Notes under the pieces: generated by a model
Told to the model about the DNA's origin: nothing
The model's database searches: none
The model's input: only the letters and a program-made list of their open reading frames with translations
In this document: positions 1 through 9,204 of the stretch, one piece after another
Numbering within the stretch: the first letter of the stretch is position 1
Layout of the letters: each line of letters begins with the position of its first letter
Source of the DNA: Chloroflexota bacterium
Lineage (GTDB): Bacteria; Chloroflexota; Anaerolineae; Anaerolineales; Anaerolineaceae
NCBI GenBank assembly: GCA_029561345.1
Contig: JAKQJC010000033.1
Span: 17,831-81,830 of the forward strand
DNA length: 64,000 nucleotides
Reading direction: 5' to 3'
Position numbers and translations under genes: made by a program

Positions 1-374
1 CCACACGAGCAGCCGAGGTGATGGCAATGGATCTCAATGAGGCGGATAAAATACGCCTCATCATGCGCCGGCAGATGGAATACATCATCGCCAACAAGGC
101 TGAATATCTGAAAATGACCTTTGAAACCCAACGCCTCTGTTTCGAAAGTCAGCAGCGCATTCAAGTCAGCCGCCATGCCTACCAGGATATGCTCTGCACC
201 CTTGTTGAACAAGGCATACAGCGCGGCATCTTCAGACCGGTGAAACCCTTGCTGGTGGTTCGCACGCTCTTATCGCTCCTGACCACAGCCGTATTCACCA
301 CCCGTCCTACCGGCACCCTGGAAGAAATTCTGGATGATGTTTTTGATCTCATTTTTAAGGGGTTAGAAGCCTGA
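1..374 (+). CDS. TetR-family regulator, C-terminal part (cut by window start)
   Basis: The reading frame is open to the window edge, so the DNA-binding N-terminus lies outside. The visible ~120 residues are all-helical and look like a TetR C-terminal ligand-binding domain: amphipathic helices, then a VxEGIxRGIF-like helix turn (LVEQGIQRGIF) and a terminal hydrophobic helix. The gene sits 33 bases ahead of an RPH-like enzyme and an MFS exporter on the same strand, so it most likely controls that pair. The same gene trio recurs at 14.3-18.9 kb. The family assignment rests on the C-terminal half and context only. Confidence 0.7.
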   Translation, partial: TRAAEVMAMDLNEADKIRLIMRRQMEYIIANKAEYLKMTFETQRLCFESQQRIQVSRHAYQDMLCTLVEQGIQRGIFRPVKPLLVVRTLLSLLTTAVFTTRPTGTLEEILDDVFDLIFKGLEA

Positions 375-407
375 AGCCTGCTCCCCTTTTTTCCTAAGGA
401 GGTCCCC

Positions 408-3002
408 ATGAAACCCTTCATCCTCTCCCTGGCCGATCCGCAGGCCGACCTTTCCCTGGCTGGCGGTAAAGGCATGTCCCTGGCCATCTGCGCCCGCGCC
501 GGCCTGCCTGTGCCAGATGGCTTTCACCTCACCACGGAAGCATATCGTCACTTTGTGACCGCCAATGATCTGCAAACACGCCTTTTACAGACTCTGGAAA
601 AACTGGATACATCCCAGACCGATGTACTCGAAGCTGCATCCCAGACCATATACCAGTTGTTTATGCAAGGTTCCATCCCTCCAGACATCACCGCTGCTGT
701 GTCCACTGCCTACAGCGCCCTTTCGCCCTCTCCTGCCGCAGTGGCCGTGCGTTCGTCTGCCACAGCAGAAGATCTTCCCGACGCTTCCTTTGCTGGCCAG
801 CAGGAGACTTACCTGAATATTAGCGGCCTTCCCGCCGTGCTTGAAGCGGTGAAGAAATGTTGGGCTTCCCTGTGGACCGCGCGTGCCATCGCCTACCGGC
901 AGCGCCAGGGGATTCCTTCCGAAGATGTGGCTCTGGCGGTGGTCATCCAGCTTCTGGTTCCGGCCGATGCAGCCGGTATTCTCTTCACCGCCAATCCGGT
1001 GAATGGCCATCGTGGCCAGGCCGTCATCAATGCGGCCTGGGGCCTGGGTGAAGCCGTTGTCGGTGGGGCTGTTACACCAGACACCCTCACGGTCGAAAAA
1101 ACCTCAGGCCGAATCCTGCAGCGTCAAATCGCTAAAAAGGAAGTCATCACCGTGCGCACCGCTTTCGGCACTGAAAACCAGGCTGCAAAGACGGGTCAAA
1201 AGGAACGCCCTGTGCTCAGCGATCCCCAGGCTCTGGAGTTGGTTCGCCTGGGGGATAAAATTGAAGCCCTCTACCAGCAGCCCATGGATATTGAATGGAC
1301 GCTGGCGGAGGGAAAATTTGCCATCGTCCAGGCCCGTCCCATCACAAGCCTGGGAGAAGCGCCGCTGGAATGGAAACTGCCTCATCCCAAAGGCATTTAT
1401 ATGCGCACCAGCATCGTGGATCTGATGCCTGAACCTCTCAGCCCGCTCTTTGCCACCCTGGGTATTAACACCATTACCTCCCGCATGGTCCCAATAGCTA
1501 CCCGTCTGACCCGTTCCACCCCATCCCTGCCACCTGGTTACTTCACTACCATCAATGGCTACGCGTATATGAATGCCGGTTTTAACCTCAAGGACTGGAT
1601 GTGGATCCTGTTTGGGATGCTCCCATCCTATCCTCACCTGTTACGGATCCTGGTGTCCTTCTGGCGGGATGAAGCTCATCCACAATATCAAAAGCTCGTC
1701 GCAGAAGAAATGGCGAAAAACTGGGAGGATTTTCCCCCCACGGTTCTCTGGCAATCTGTCCAGACACTGGTGGATGGCGCTGCAGATTACATTTGCACAC
1801 TGATGTTCGCCACCATGGGGGTCACGGCTGGAGCTGAAGGAATGCTGACCAGGGTATATGATAAATTTGCCCGCCGGCAAGGAGACCCGGATGCGTCTGC
1901 CCTGCTAATGGGTTGGGATAACCTGCCTGCGCAGGCTGAAAAATCCCTTTTCGACCTGGCTGCCTTCTGCCGCATGGATCCAGCTCTGGAAGCTTACCTG
2001 AAATCCGCTCCATCCAGCCTGGTGGTGTCGAATTATCACCATCGCCAGGCACCGGAAAATTTGAGCGCCGAGATGTGGCAAGCCTTTTGCCTGCGCTTTG
2101 ATCAACATCTGCAAAAATTCGGCTACATGGTCTTCAATATGGATTTTTCCCGGCCTTTGCCGCTCGATCATCCTGAGCCAATGATTGAAACCATCAAGAT
2201 GTACCTCAATGGCGAAGGCGTCGACCCCTATGTACGCCAGCAGGCCAGCGAACGCCGCCGCGAGGAACTCGCCCGTGAAGTGAAAAACCGCCTGAAGGGC
2301 TTCAAACGTTGGGCTTTTGATAAATCCCTCGCCTGGGCGCAGTCCCAATCCGAGGTTCGCGAAGATGCTCTGGCAGAAATCGGTCTGGCCTATCCCCTAC
2401 TCCGACAAAAATTGGCTCATCTGGGCAAAAAACTGGTGACTGCCGGAGCTTTGCAGGAACCAGAAGATATCTACTGGATGGAAAAAGACGAAATCAGTAC
2501 AGCCGTTGCCGCCCTCGAAGCTGGCAGCTCGCCGGATAACCTGCTGGAACGTGTGGAACAGCGCAAAGCCTTCTGGAAAAAAGCTCTGAACACCACTCCC
2601 CCTCCGATGCTGCCGCCGCGCAAAAGTTATATGGGTTTCAATACCAGCATCTGGCTGGCTGAAGCGGAAGGCAACCAGAAGGGCGCTCTTCTCAAAGGCG
2701 TGCCCGCCAGTCCCGGCCGGATCACAGCGCCAGCCTGCGTTTTACACGGACCGGAAGATTTCACGCGCATGCGTCCGGGTGCTGTATTGGTGGCCAGCAC
2801 CACCACGCCGGCCTGGACTCCCTTGTTTGCAATGGCTTCCGCGGTGGTCACGGATATTGGTGGGCCACTGTCCCATGGCAGCATCGTCGCCCGCGAATAC
2901 AGCATTCCCGCTGTGATGGGCACCGGCGTGGCTACCCGCCGCATTCAGGATGGACAGAATATCACCGTGGACGGTTCAGCCGGAACAGTCACCCTGATAT
3001 GA
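408..3002 (+). CDS. Rifampicin phosphotransferase-like (PEP-synthase-fold) enzyme
   Basis: The 864-residue protein has an N-terminal PEP/pyruvate-dikinase ATP-grasp domain (AGGKG with K21, VRSSATAEDLP with R115, and the region ending in MDIEW...QARPITS). A long central domain follows, then a C-terminal swivelling phosphohistidine domain (GGPLSHGSIVAREY, predicted H823). The histidine domain is the last one and there is no C-terminal PEP-binding barrel. This order and length match rifampicin phosphotransferase (about 865 residues) rather than PEP synthase. Enzymes of that type move the beta-phosphate of ATP to a small molecule through the histidine; the substrate here is unknown. The start is fixed by AAGGAGG eight bases or so upstream. 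The stop overlaps the next gene's start (ATGA), so it is coupled to an exporter. A paralogue lies at 14305-16998. Confidence 0.8.
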   Translation: MKPFILSLADPQADLSLAGGKGMSLAICARAGLPVPDGFHLTTEAYRHFVTANDLQTRLLQTLEKLDTSQTDVLEAASQTIYQLFMQGSIPPDITAAVSTAYSALSPSPAAVAVRSSATAEDLPDASFAGQQETYLNISGLPAVLEAVKKCWASLWTARAIAYRQRQGIPSEDVALAVVIQLLVPADAAGILFTANPVNGHRGQAVINAAWGLGEAVVGGAVTPDTLTVEKTSGRILQRQIAKKEVITVRTAFGTENQAAKTGQKERPVLSDPQALELVRLGDKIEALYQQPMDIEWTLAEGKFAIVQARPITSLGEAPLEWKLPHPKGIYMRTSIVDLMPEPLSPLFATLGINTITSRMVPIATRLTRSTPSLPPGYFTTINGYAYMNAGFNLKDWMWILFGMLPSYPHLLRILVSFWRDEAHPQYQKLVAEEMAKNWEDFPPTVLWQSVQTLVDGAADYICTLMFATMGVTAGAEGMLTRVYDKFARRQGDPDASALLMGWDNLPAQAEKSLFDLAAFCRMDPALEAYLKSAPSSLVVSNYHHRQAPENLSAEMWQAFCLRFDQHLQKFGYMVFNMDFSRPLPLDHPEPMIETIKMYLNGEGVDPYVRQQASERRREELAREVKNRLKGFKRWAFDKSLAWAQSQSEVREDALAEIGLAYPLLRQKLAHLGKKLVTAGALQEPEDIYWMEKDEISTAVAALEAGSSPDNLLERVEQRKAFWKKALNTTPPPMLPPRKSYMGFNTSIWLAEAEGNQKGALLKGVPASPGRITAPACVLHGPEDFTRMRPGAVLVASTTTPAWTPLFAMASAVVTDIGGPLSHGSIVAREYSIPAVMGTGVATRRIQDGQNITVDGSAGTVTLI

Positions 3003-4171
3003 AGCCCTCACCCCGGCCGGTTCGAATTCTCAGCCTCACCCTGCTGGTGGTCATGCTGGGATACGGCATGGTCTTTCCGGTGGTGCCCTTCTATATCGAA
3101 AAGTTCGGCGCCGGCGGTCAGGAATTAGATTGGATGGTTTCCGCCTATGCGCTCATGCAGTTGATCTTTGCTCCTTTGTGGGGTCTGCTGTCTGACCGCT
3201 TCGGGCGGAAACCTGTCATCGCCCTCGGCCTTTTGGGTTATGCCGCGGCCATGGCCTGGATGGGACTGGCGGATCGTTTCTGGATGCTTTTTGCTGCCCG
3301 GGTGCTCTCCGGCATCCTGTCTTCAGCCACCACCCCCGCTTCCATGGCCTATATTGGTGACCACACCTCTGCTTTTGAGCGCAGTGCTGCCATGGGCCAG
3401 CTCGGCGCGGCTACGGGCATCGGTGTGGTGGCCGGTCCCCTGTTGGGAGGCCTGCTCTCATCCCAGGATCTATCCACACCATTTTTCATTGGTGCCGGGC
3501 TGGCTGGTCTATCCTCGCTTCTGGTATTGCGTTTCTTGCCTGAAGACCGATCCATCATCCAATCCCAGGAAAAGCAGCCCTTTTCTCTGCATCTGGCCTT
3601 TCTGGGGTTGACATTCAAACCAGCTGGCCTGATTCTGATGCTCATTTTGATCATTGCTTTTGCCCTGGCCAATTTCCAGGGGATCATCGGTCTTTTTGCA
3701 GTGGATAAATTCAACATCTCCACCCAGGAGTCCGGTCTGCTCTGGGTGGTTATCGGCGTTGTGCTGATTCTTGGCCAGGGCCTGCTGACTGGTCCACTGA
3801 CCCGGCGTTTGGGTGAGCCTGTCCTGATCAAAGCTGGCCTGGTCGGTGGAGCTGCCAGTTTTATTTTGATTGCACTCTCTCCAGCGTTTATCTTCCTCCT
3901 CCCTGCCACAGCACTTTTCACCCTCAACCTGGCCCTCCTAGGCCCCACCCTCAACGCACTGATGTCCCGCCAGGGAGGAAACCGGCAGGGCGCCTTGATG
4001 GGCCTGAACAGCATGGCGGCAAGCCTGGGTCGGGTATCCGGACCTTTGCTGGCTGGACAGCTTTATGATCTCCGGTGGGAATTTCCCTTCTGGAGCGGTG
4101 CTCTGACAATGATCATCGGCGCTCTATTGGCCATCCTGTGCTTAAAAAATAGCCAACAGGATGCCTCCTGA
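2999..4171 (+). CDS. MFS transporter, DHA1 (TetA-like) drug exporter
   Basis: The 390-residue protein has about 12 hydrophobic segments. The loop 2-3 motif GLLSDRFGRKPV is the classic MFS signature A, and PASMAYIGD plus GPLLGGLL resemble the TetA/DHA1 antiporter group. It is expected to be an inner-membrane proton-coupled exporter. Its ATG overlaps the stop of the RPH-like gene by four bases (ATGA), which implies translational coupling. Modification and export of the same compound is a reasonable inference. The gene ends five bases before a convergent gene, with no clear terminator between them. The substrate cannot be read from sequence. Confidence 0.85.
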   Translation: MKPSPRPVRILSLTLLVVMLGYGMVFPVVPFYIEKFGAGGQELDWMVSAYALMQLIFAPLWGLLSDRFGRKPVIALGLLGYAAAMAWMGLADRFWMLFAARVLSGILSSATTPASMAYIGDHTSAFERSAAMGQLGAATGIGVVAGPLLGGLLSSQDLSTPFFIGAGLAGLSSLLVLRFLPEDRSIIQSQEKQPFSLHLAFLGLTFKPAGLILMLILIIAFALANFQGIIGLFAVDKFNISTQESGLLWVVIGVVLILGQGLLTGPLTRRLGEPVLIKAGLVGGAASFILIALSPAFIFLLPATALFTLNLALLGPTLNALMSRQGGNRQGALMGLNSMAASLGRVSGPLLAGQLYDLRWEFPFWSGALTMIIGALLAILCLKNSQQDAS

Positions 4172-4176
4172 TGTAA

Positions 4177-4767
4177 TTACCACAACCATGGAATCAATCG
4201 GTATCGAACACGCTGCTGATATTCCCGATACCCGGCCAGGTTCCTTTCCAAATAACGGTTCTCATCCCAGGCTTTCAAAAGGTAACCCAACAGCATGATC
4301 CCGGCCATGCCAAGGCACCATCCGGTTGAAAACACCAGCCCCAGGCCTGCATATAGTAATATGGCAAAGGAATAGATGGGATGCCGTACCATCCCATACG
4401 GGCCCTGATCCATCACCCGATGGTCTCTTTGTAAAGAGGTTTCGGCTGTCCAGAATTGTCCCAAAACATGCCGGCAATAAAACGTTCCCGCAACGCCAGC
4501 AAAACATAGCAGACAGCCCAATATCACAGCGATTTCTCCAGGAATAATCTCGTTTCCTCCCATTCCCAGGGCGACCAGAACAGCGGTGGCCACCATCATC
4601 AGGGAAACGGCACTCATTATAACCATCAAGGGGGCATCCAGGTCTGAAGCCCGCTCATGCATGGCCGATCGGATATCCTGAAAAACCTTCTTTCCTCCTT
4701 GCCAGTAAATCACCATCCAGAATAAGACACCAACCAGGGTTAACCATCGAAATAATTGGATGACCAT
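4177..4767 (-). CDS. Isoprenylcysteine methyltransferase-family membrane protein
   Basis: This is a 196-residue integral membrane protein with about five hydrophobic segments. It carries the ICMT/PEMT C-terminal signature: GPYGMVRHPIY, then a membrane hairpin, then E(N)RYLERNLAGYREYQQRVRY near the end. Proteins of this family are SAM-dependent methyltransferases acting at the membrane; most bacterial members have no known substrate. ATG 4767 was chosen because GGAG lies 11 bases upstream and the start falls two bases after the previous stop; an upstream ATG at 4809 would overlap that gene. It is co-transcribed with the HAM1-like gene, with no obvious functional link. Confidence 0.75.
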   Translation of the reverse strand: MVIQLFRWLTLVGVLFWMVIYWQGGKKVFQDIRSAMHERASDLDAPLMVIMSAVSLMMVATAVLVALGMGGNEIIPGEIAVILGCLLCFAGVAGTFYCRHVLGQFWTAETSLQRDHRVMDQGPYGMVRHPIYSFAILLYAGLGLVFSTGWCLGMAGIMLLGYLLKAWDENRYLERNLAGYREYQQRVRYRLIPWLW

Positions 4768-4769
4768 CT

Positions 4770-5339
4770 CTATATCTGCTCCAACAGATATTGTTTTAAA
4801 GCCTGCCATGGGGTTTCCCTGGACCAGTACGCCACCACGTCTTCCGGCGCCATATCCGAAGTCGGCAAATCATAACCTTCTGGAATGTACAGGCGGTCGA
4901 TCGGACTGCTGAGGCTTTGCCCCGGTTTATCAGCCATGCGCCCCTCATGACGGACTGTAAACAACACCGGTTCCTCACCCGGCCGGCAATACGCCAGACA
5001 ATCTGAAACCACAATGCGCCGGTTTTCCTTTCCCTGCATCAGGTTCAAATAATCTTCGCTTGAGAACCATCCGTTGACGTACTTTATGAACGGCCCCGGA
5101 AATCCATTCAGGGCTTCGATGGCATATCCCGCATCCGTCACCACCACAGGCTTTTTCAATTGCCCGCTTGCCCAAATGGCCGACCAGGCTGCAATTTCCT
5201 CGACCTTTTCACTCTGAATCTCTGGCGTATCTAGAGCCTGCCTTTCCAGCCTGATTCTCCCGCTGCGCAGCGCTTCCACGGCGACTTTATATTTCAACTC
5301 GTTTCCGGTAATATAGGTCAGATGTACGTATCCATCCAT
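4770..5339 (-). CDS. HAM1/RdgB-family non-canonical purine NTP pyrophosphatase
   Basis: The 189-residue protein begins with a substrate-loop motif (TYITGNELKYK, matching the family's TGNxxK) and continues with VVVTDAGYAIEALNGFPGPF, the conserved Asp-bearing segment followed by GxPGxxS/K. Members hydrolyse ITP, dITP and XTP to monophosphates to keep damaged bases out of DNA. The N-terminal half is well conserved. The C-terminal half is more divergent than housekeeping RdgB, so this may be a paralogue. GGAG five bases before ATG 5339 supports the start. The gene is divergent from the LacI regulator at 5518. Confidence 0.75.
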   Translation of the reverse strand: MDGYVHLTYITGNELKYKVAVEALRSGRIRLERQALDTPEIQSEKVEEIAAWSAIWASGQLKKPVVVTDAGYAIEALNGFPGPFIKYVNGWFSSEDYLNLMQGKENRRIVVSDCLAYCRPGEEPVLFTVRHEGRMADKPGQSLSSPIDRLYIPEGYDLPTSDMAPEDVVAYWSRETPWQALKQYLLEQI

Positions 5340-5427
5340 ATCCGCTCCTGAGAATTTCGAATCCCTTAATCATAATCCCAAACGGTCTGAGTGGCAAATT
5401 TCCCCCATCCATCTAAAATTTCCTAAA

Positions 5428-5507
5428 ATTTAACTAAAATATCCCCTTGACTTTTAGTAAAAATTTAGATAAAATATCTCTAAACATCCCTGAGGTTTTA
5501 GTAAAAA
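5428..5507 (+). promoter_or_regulatory. Promoter and repeated LacI-type operators of the mannoside operon
   Basis: A near-consensus promoter lies at 5447-5475: TTGACT, 17 bases, TAAAAT. The 12-mer TTTTAGTAAAAA occurs twice, at 5452-5463 (over the -35/spacer) and 5496-5507 (between -10 and the lacI start), 44 bases apart. A third related copy in the reverse sense lies at 5428-5440 (TTTAACTAAAAT core). Spaced AT-rich near-palindromes around a promoter are typical of LacI-family autoregulation with looping. That the adjacent regulator binds them is inferred. Confidence 0.7.
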
Positions 5508-5517
5508 GGGCCACGAT

Positions 5518-6540
5518 ATGACCGAAAACATCACCATCAAAGATATTGCCCAGCAAACCGGCGTTTCCGTGGCCACGGTATCCCTGGCTCTGAATAACCG
5601 GCCCGGTGTTTCGCCGGAGACGCGCGCCAAAATCCTGGAAGTTGCCGGTCAGCTCGGTTATCCTGTCAACAAACCCTCTCCGGCTAAAAGCAATACTCGG
5701 ACCATTGGCATGGTGGTGAAGACCGAAGCCAATCTGCCGCCACGGGCCAACCCATTTTATTCCCAGGTCATCGTTGGTATTGAAGAAGCCTGCCGCCGCA
5801 ATCAGATCAACCTGATGTTTGCCACCATGCCTGTTGATGAGAACAACCACCCCACCTCCATTCCCCAGGTTTTTTACAGCGACCAGGTGGATGGGCTGCT
5901 GCTGGTTGGCGCGTTTATGGATGCCACCATCACCTCCCTTGCCGGACACAACCTGCCCCCCATCGTTCTTGTGGACGCCTACTCGGATACCGAAACCTAC
6001 GACATGGTGGTATCAGACAATTTCCAGGCTGCTTATAATGCCGTGGAATTTCTGCTTGCACAGGGCCACCATCACATCGGCCTGATCGGCTCAGAGCCCG
6101 ATTCCTATCCCAGCATCCGCCAGCGCCGCAATGGCTACCTGCGCTGTTTAAAAGATCATGCGATCCCGGACACCTATATCGCCAGTTTCAACCCCAACGA
6201 TCCATCCGATGACGGCTATGATGAAATCGTCTCGGTGCTGCAAACCAATCCCCAGCTGACGGCCCTCTTTTGTGTGAATGATCACGTTGCCCTCACCGCC
6301 ATGAAGGCAGCTTTCGACCTCGGGCGCAAAATTCCGGAAGACCTGGCTGTCATCGGTTATGATGATATTCACCAGGCAGCCACCACCATCCCCTCACTTT
6401 CCACCATGCGGGTCGATACAGCCTCCATGGGTTGGGCGGCGGTCAATTTATTGTTAATGCGGCTGGAACAGCCCGATGCAGCACGCATGACCCTGGTCAT
6501 CCATCCCACTCTGGTCAAACGGGATTCAATCAAAAAATAA
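5518..6540 (+). CDS. LacI-family transcriptional regulator
   Basis: This 340-residue repressor has an N-terminal HTH ([23 protein letters not shown]) with the hinge at about residues 45-62, then a periplasmic-binding-protein-like sugar sensor (IGMVV..., [38 protein letters not shown]). It is the first gene of a sugar operon: GH130 starts 14 bases after its stop, and the binding protein, permeases and GH5 follow. It is preceded by duplicated AT-rich operators, so it probably represses itself and the operon until a mannoside-derived sugar binds. Confidence 0.9.
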   Translation: MTENITIKDIAQQTGVSVATVSLALNNRPGVSPETRAKILEVAGQLGYPVNKPSPAKSNTRTIGMVVKTEANLPPRANPFYSQVIVGIEEACRRNQINLMFATMPVDENNHPTSIPQVFYSDQVDGLLLVGAFMDATITSLAGHNLPPIVLVDAYSDTETYDMVVSDNFQAAYNAVEFLLAQGHHHIGLIGSEPDSYPSIRQRRNGYLRCLKDHAIPDTYIASFNPNDPSDDGYDEIVSVLQTNPQLTALFCVNDHVALTAMKAAFDLGRKIPEDLAVIGYDDIHQAATTIPSLSTMRVDTASMGWAAVNLLLMRLEQPDAARMTLVIHPTLVKRDSIKK

Positions 6541-6554
6541 CAAAAGGTAATCCA

Positions 6555-7535
6555 ATGTCATCATCCATCATTTATCAGCTTCCCAATATCCCCTGGGAAG
6601 AGCGGCCGGCGGGCTGCTCGGATGTGGTCTGGCGTTACAGCGCCAACCCCATCATCCCGCGCAATCTCATCCCCTCATCCAACAGCATCTTCAACAGCGC
6701 TGTGGTGCCTTTCAATGGCAAGTTTGCCGGTGTGTTTCGCTGTGATAACAAGAAGCGCGAAATGATCATCCACCGCGGCTTCAGCGAAAACGGCATCCAG
6801 TGGAACCTCGACCCTGAACCCATCGAATGGAAAACCTCCGACCCTGAGCTCGGTAAATTTGAACACCGCTATGATCCCCGCGTGGTCTGGCTTGAAGACC
6901 GCTACTACGTGACCTGGTGCAACGGCTATCACGGTCCCACCATTGGCATCGGCTACACCTTCGATTTTGAATCCTTCCATTTTGTGGAGAACGCTTTCCT
7001 GCCCTTCAACCGTAACGGTGTGCTGTTCCCTCGCAAAATCAATGGCAAATATGTCATGCTGAACCGCCCCAGCGACAACGGCCACACGCCTTTTGGTGAT
7101 ATCTTCCTCAGCCAGAGCCCGGATATGATCCATTGGGGTGAACACCGTCATGTGATGAGCACCCAGGGTGGCTGGGAAAGCACCAAAATTGGCGCCGGTC
7201 CCATCCCGATTGAGACCCCCGAAGGCTGGCTCATGTTCTACCATGGTGTGCTGACCTCCTGCAATGGTTTCGTCTACAGCTTTGGCGCTGCCCTGCTGGA
7301 TCTTGAGCAGCCCTGGAAGGTCATCTACCGCGGCGGACCCTATCTGCTTTCCCCGCAAACCCTCTACGAATGTGTCGGCGACGTGCCCAATGTGGCTTTC
7401 CCCTGCGCCGCGCTATACGATCAGCCCACAGGACGGATAGCTATCTACTACGGTGCCGCTGATACGGTCACCGGGTTGGCTTTCTGCAAGGTGGATGAAG
7501 TGATGGATTTTCTCAAAAATCACTCCAGCGTGTAA
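6555..7535 (+). CDS. GH130 glycoside phosphorylase/hydrolase (beta-mannoside type)
   Basis: The 326-residue protein is a five-bladed beta-propeller of family GH130. The diagnostic stretch [19 protein letters not shown] followed by [10 protein letters not shown] matches beta-mannosyl-glucose and mannooligosaccharide phosphorylases; the Asp of YDPRV is the predicted proton donor. Such enzymes cleave beta-1,4-mannosides with phosphate, giving mannose 1-phosphate. There is no signal peptide, so it acts in the cytoplasm on imported oligosaccharides. ATG 6555 has AGGT upstream; longer frames would overlap lacI. Whether it is a phosphorylase or a hydrolase cannot be settled here. Confidence 0.85.
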   Translation: MSSSIIYQLPNIPWEERPAGCSDVVWRYSANPIIPRNLIPSSNSIFNSAVVPFNGKFAGVFRCDNKKREMIIHRGFSENGIQWNLDPEPIEWKTSDPELGKFEHRYDPRVVWLEDRYYVTWCNGYHGPTIGIGYTFDFESFHFVENAFLPFNRNGVLFPRKINGKYVMLNRPSDNGHTPFGDIFLSQSPDMIHWGEHRHVMSTQGGWESTKIGAGPIPIETPEGWLMFYHGVLTSCNGFVYSFGAALLDLEQPWKVIYRGGPYLLSPQTLYECVGDVPNVAFPCAALYDQPTGRIAIYYGAADTVTGLAFCKVDEVMDFLKNHSSV

Positions 7536-7609
7536 TCATTCTTCAATTTTATTCAGGAGGTATCGTCCAGATAATCAATCAATAGCCCCATGACCTTTCC
7601 CATGTAAAA

Positions 7610-7644
7610 GGCGCCCGGCATCTCTCGTGAAGGTGCCGAACGCC
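7610..7644 (+). other. RNA hairpin between the GH130 and binding-protein genes
   Basis: Arms GGCG/CGCC (7610-7613 with 7641-7644) and CGGCA/TGCCG (7616-7620 with 7634-7638) form a stem with one 2x2 internal loop and a 13-base apical loop. It lies in an unusually long 193-base gap inside the operon and has no U-tract. It may be a processing or stability element that lets binding-protein mRNA accumulate. Nothing else was recognised in the gap apart from an AGGAGG at 7556 that leads into no sizeable frame. Confidence 0.45.
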
Positions 7645-7728
7645 AGGTTGAAACCCAAGTGCACGCAAGATGCAAACCCAGATTTCTGGGTGGATATTAC
7701 CACAATTTCTTCAAAGGAGAAAGAGATA

Positions 7729-9117
7729 ATGAAACGCACTTACCAGACCATCGTCGTGGCCCTTCTGGTTTTCATGATGATCATTTCTGCAGCTTGCACC
7801 ACCCCAACTGCTGCCCCCACCAAAGCCGCCGAACCGACCAAGGCTGCCGAGCCTCAGGCTGAACCGACCAAGGCCCCCGAAGCCACCAAAGCTCCGGAAC
7901 CCACCGCTGCCCCTGCCAAACCCTCAGGCACCATCACCGTGCTGACCAACCGCACCGACATTGTGGATACCGTTTTCGTTGAATACGCCAAGAAATTCAA
8001 CGAAATCTACCCTGATATCAAGGTGGAATTTGAAGCCCTGCGCGACTACGTGGGCGAAGTTCAGATCCGCATGAACACCACCGACTATGGTGATGTGCTC
8101 CTTATCCCCGATACCATCACCCTCGACAAGTTATCCGATTACTTCCTGCCCCTGGGCACTGTCGCTGACCTGGATGCGAAGTATAACTTCGTCATGTCTG
8201 GCAAATACTACCAGGATCAGGTTTACGGCATCGCCATGACCGGTAACTTCCAGGGTGTTGCCTGCAATAAGAAAGTTTTCGAAGCCGCTGGCATTACCGC
8301 CAACCCCAAGTCTCCTGAAGAATTCATCGCCGCGATGCAGCTCATCAAAGACAAAACCGATGCCATTCCCCTCTACACCAACTATGCCGCTGGCTGGCCC
8401 ATGACCCAGTGGGAAGGCCAGGTTCAGTCGGTCTCTGGCGATCCCGATTACAATGCCATAATGGCCCACATGGATGCTCCCTTCTCACCCGGCGAGCCTC
8501 ACTACATCATCTACAAATTGCTCTACGATCTGGTGAAAGCTGGCCTGACCGAAGAAGATCCCACCACCACCGATTGGGAAACCTCCAAGCAAATGATCGC
8601 CGATGGCAAAGTCGGCTGCATGGTCACCGGTTCATGGTCCATCACCCAGTACCAGGGTCTGGCCAAGGATCCCGCTGATATCATCTACATCCCCTTCCCC
8701 TCCAACAAGGATGGCAAGATTTACGCTGCCGCCGGCGGTGACTACAACGTGGCTGTGAACAAAAACAGCAAGAATCCTGAAGCGGCGATGGCCTGGCTGT
8801 GGTGGTTCCTGAATGAATCCAATTACGCCTACGATCAGGGCGGCATTCCTCCGCTCAAGACCGCTGAACTGCCCTCCACCCTCGATTCCTTCAAGGCCGC
8901 CAATGTGATCTTCGTGGCCAACAATCCTGCCCCGGCCGGCGAAGAAGCCTTCTGGTCGAACATTGACAAGGAAGCCGAAACCGGTCTGTGGACCGAGAAA
9001 CCCGGCCAACGCATTATCGACGCTGCCCGCGGCGCCACCACCGAATCCTTCGATGACATCATGAATGAATTGAACGCCAAGTGGGCTGCTGCCCGCGTCA
9101 AACTGGGTATCAAATAA
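7729..9117 (+). CDS. ABC transporter sugar-binding lipoprotein
   Basis: The 462-residue protein starts with a lipoprotein signal: basic Lys2-Arg3, a hydrophobic core and lipobox SAAC with Cys23. About 45 residues rich in Pro, Ala, Thr, Lys and Glu follow, a linker usual in Gram-positive-type and Chloroflexota lipoproteins. The mature part is a family 1 extracellular solute-binding protein (TITVLTNRTDIVD..., KKFNEIYPDIKVEFE, VTGSWSI, NVAVNKNSKNPEAAMAWLWWF). It would deliver an oligosaccharide, probably a mannoside, to the two permeases downstream. ATG 7729 has AAAGGAG eight bases upstream; the frame extends further up but without signal features. Confidence 0.92.
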   Translation: MKRTYQTIVVALLVFMMIISAACTTPTAAPTKAAEPTKAAEPQAEPTKAPEATKAPEPTAAPAKPSGTITVLTNRTDIVDTVFVEYAKKFNEIYPDIKVEFEALRDYVGEVQIRMNTTDYGDVLLIPDTITLDKLSDYFLPLGTVADLDAKYNFVMSGKYYQDQVYGIAMTGNFQGVACNKKVFEAAGITANPKSPEEFIAAMQLIKDKTDAIPLYTNYAAGWPMTQWEGQVQSVSGDPDYNAIMAHMDAPFSPGEPHYIIYKLLYDLVKAGLTEEDPTTTDWETSKQMIADGKVGCMVTGSWSITQYQGLAKDPADIIYIPFPSNKDGKIYAAAGGDYNVAVNKNSKNPEAAMAWLWWFLNESNYAYDQGGIPPLKTAELPSTLDSFKAANVIFVANNPAPAGEEAFWSNIDKEAETGLWTEKPGQRIIDAARGATTESFDDIMNELNAKWAAARVKLGIK

Positions 9118-9132
9118 GCTGTCCCCCAATCA

Positions 9133-9170
9133 AGATCAGGGAGGAGCATCTCTCCTCCCTGATCTTTCTC
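9133..9170 (+). terminator. Intra-operon stem-loop after the binding-protein gene
   Basis: A perfect 14-base-pair stem, AGATCAGGGAGGAG (9133-9146) with its complement at 9152-9165, closes a 5-base loop and is followed by TTTCTC. It sits 15 bases after the binding-protein stop and 40 bases before the permease start. This is the usual position of a partial terminator or 3' stabiliser that keeps binding protein in excess over permeases. Confidence 0.8.
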
Positions 9171-9204
9171 AAACGGATGTCATTCCTTGTCCTGGATGGA
9201 TCTC

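Noticed and set aside
408..3002. Calling the two large dikinase-like proteins PEP synthases
   Set aside because: PEP synthase has its phosphohistidine domain in the middle and a PEP-binding barrel at the end. Here the histidine domain is last and the barrel is missing.
7590..7607. A five-codon frame after the AGGAGG in the GH130/binding-protein gap
   Set aside because: The spacing to the AGGAGG is far too long and the frame is trivially short.
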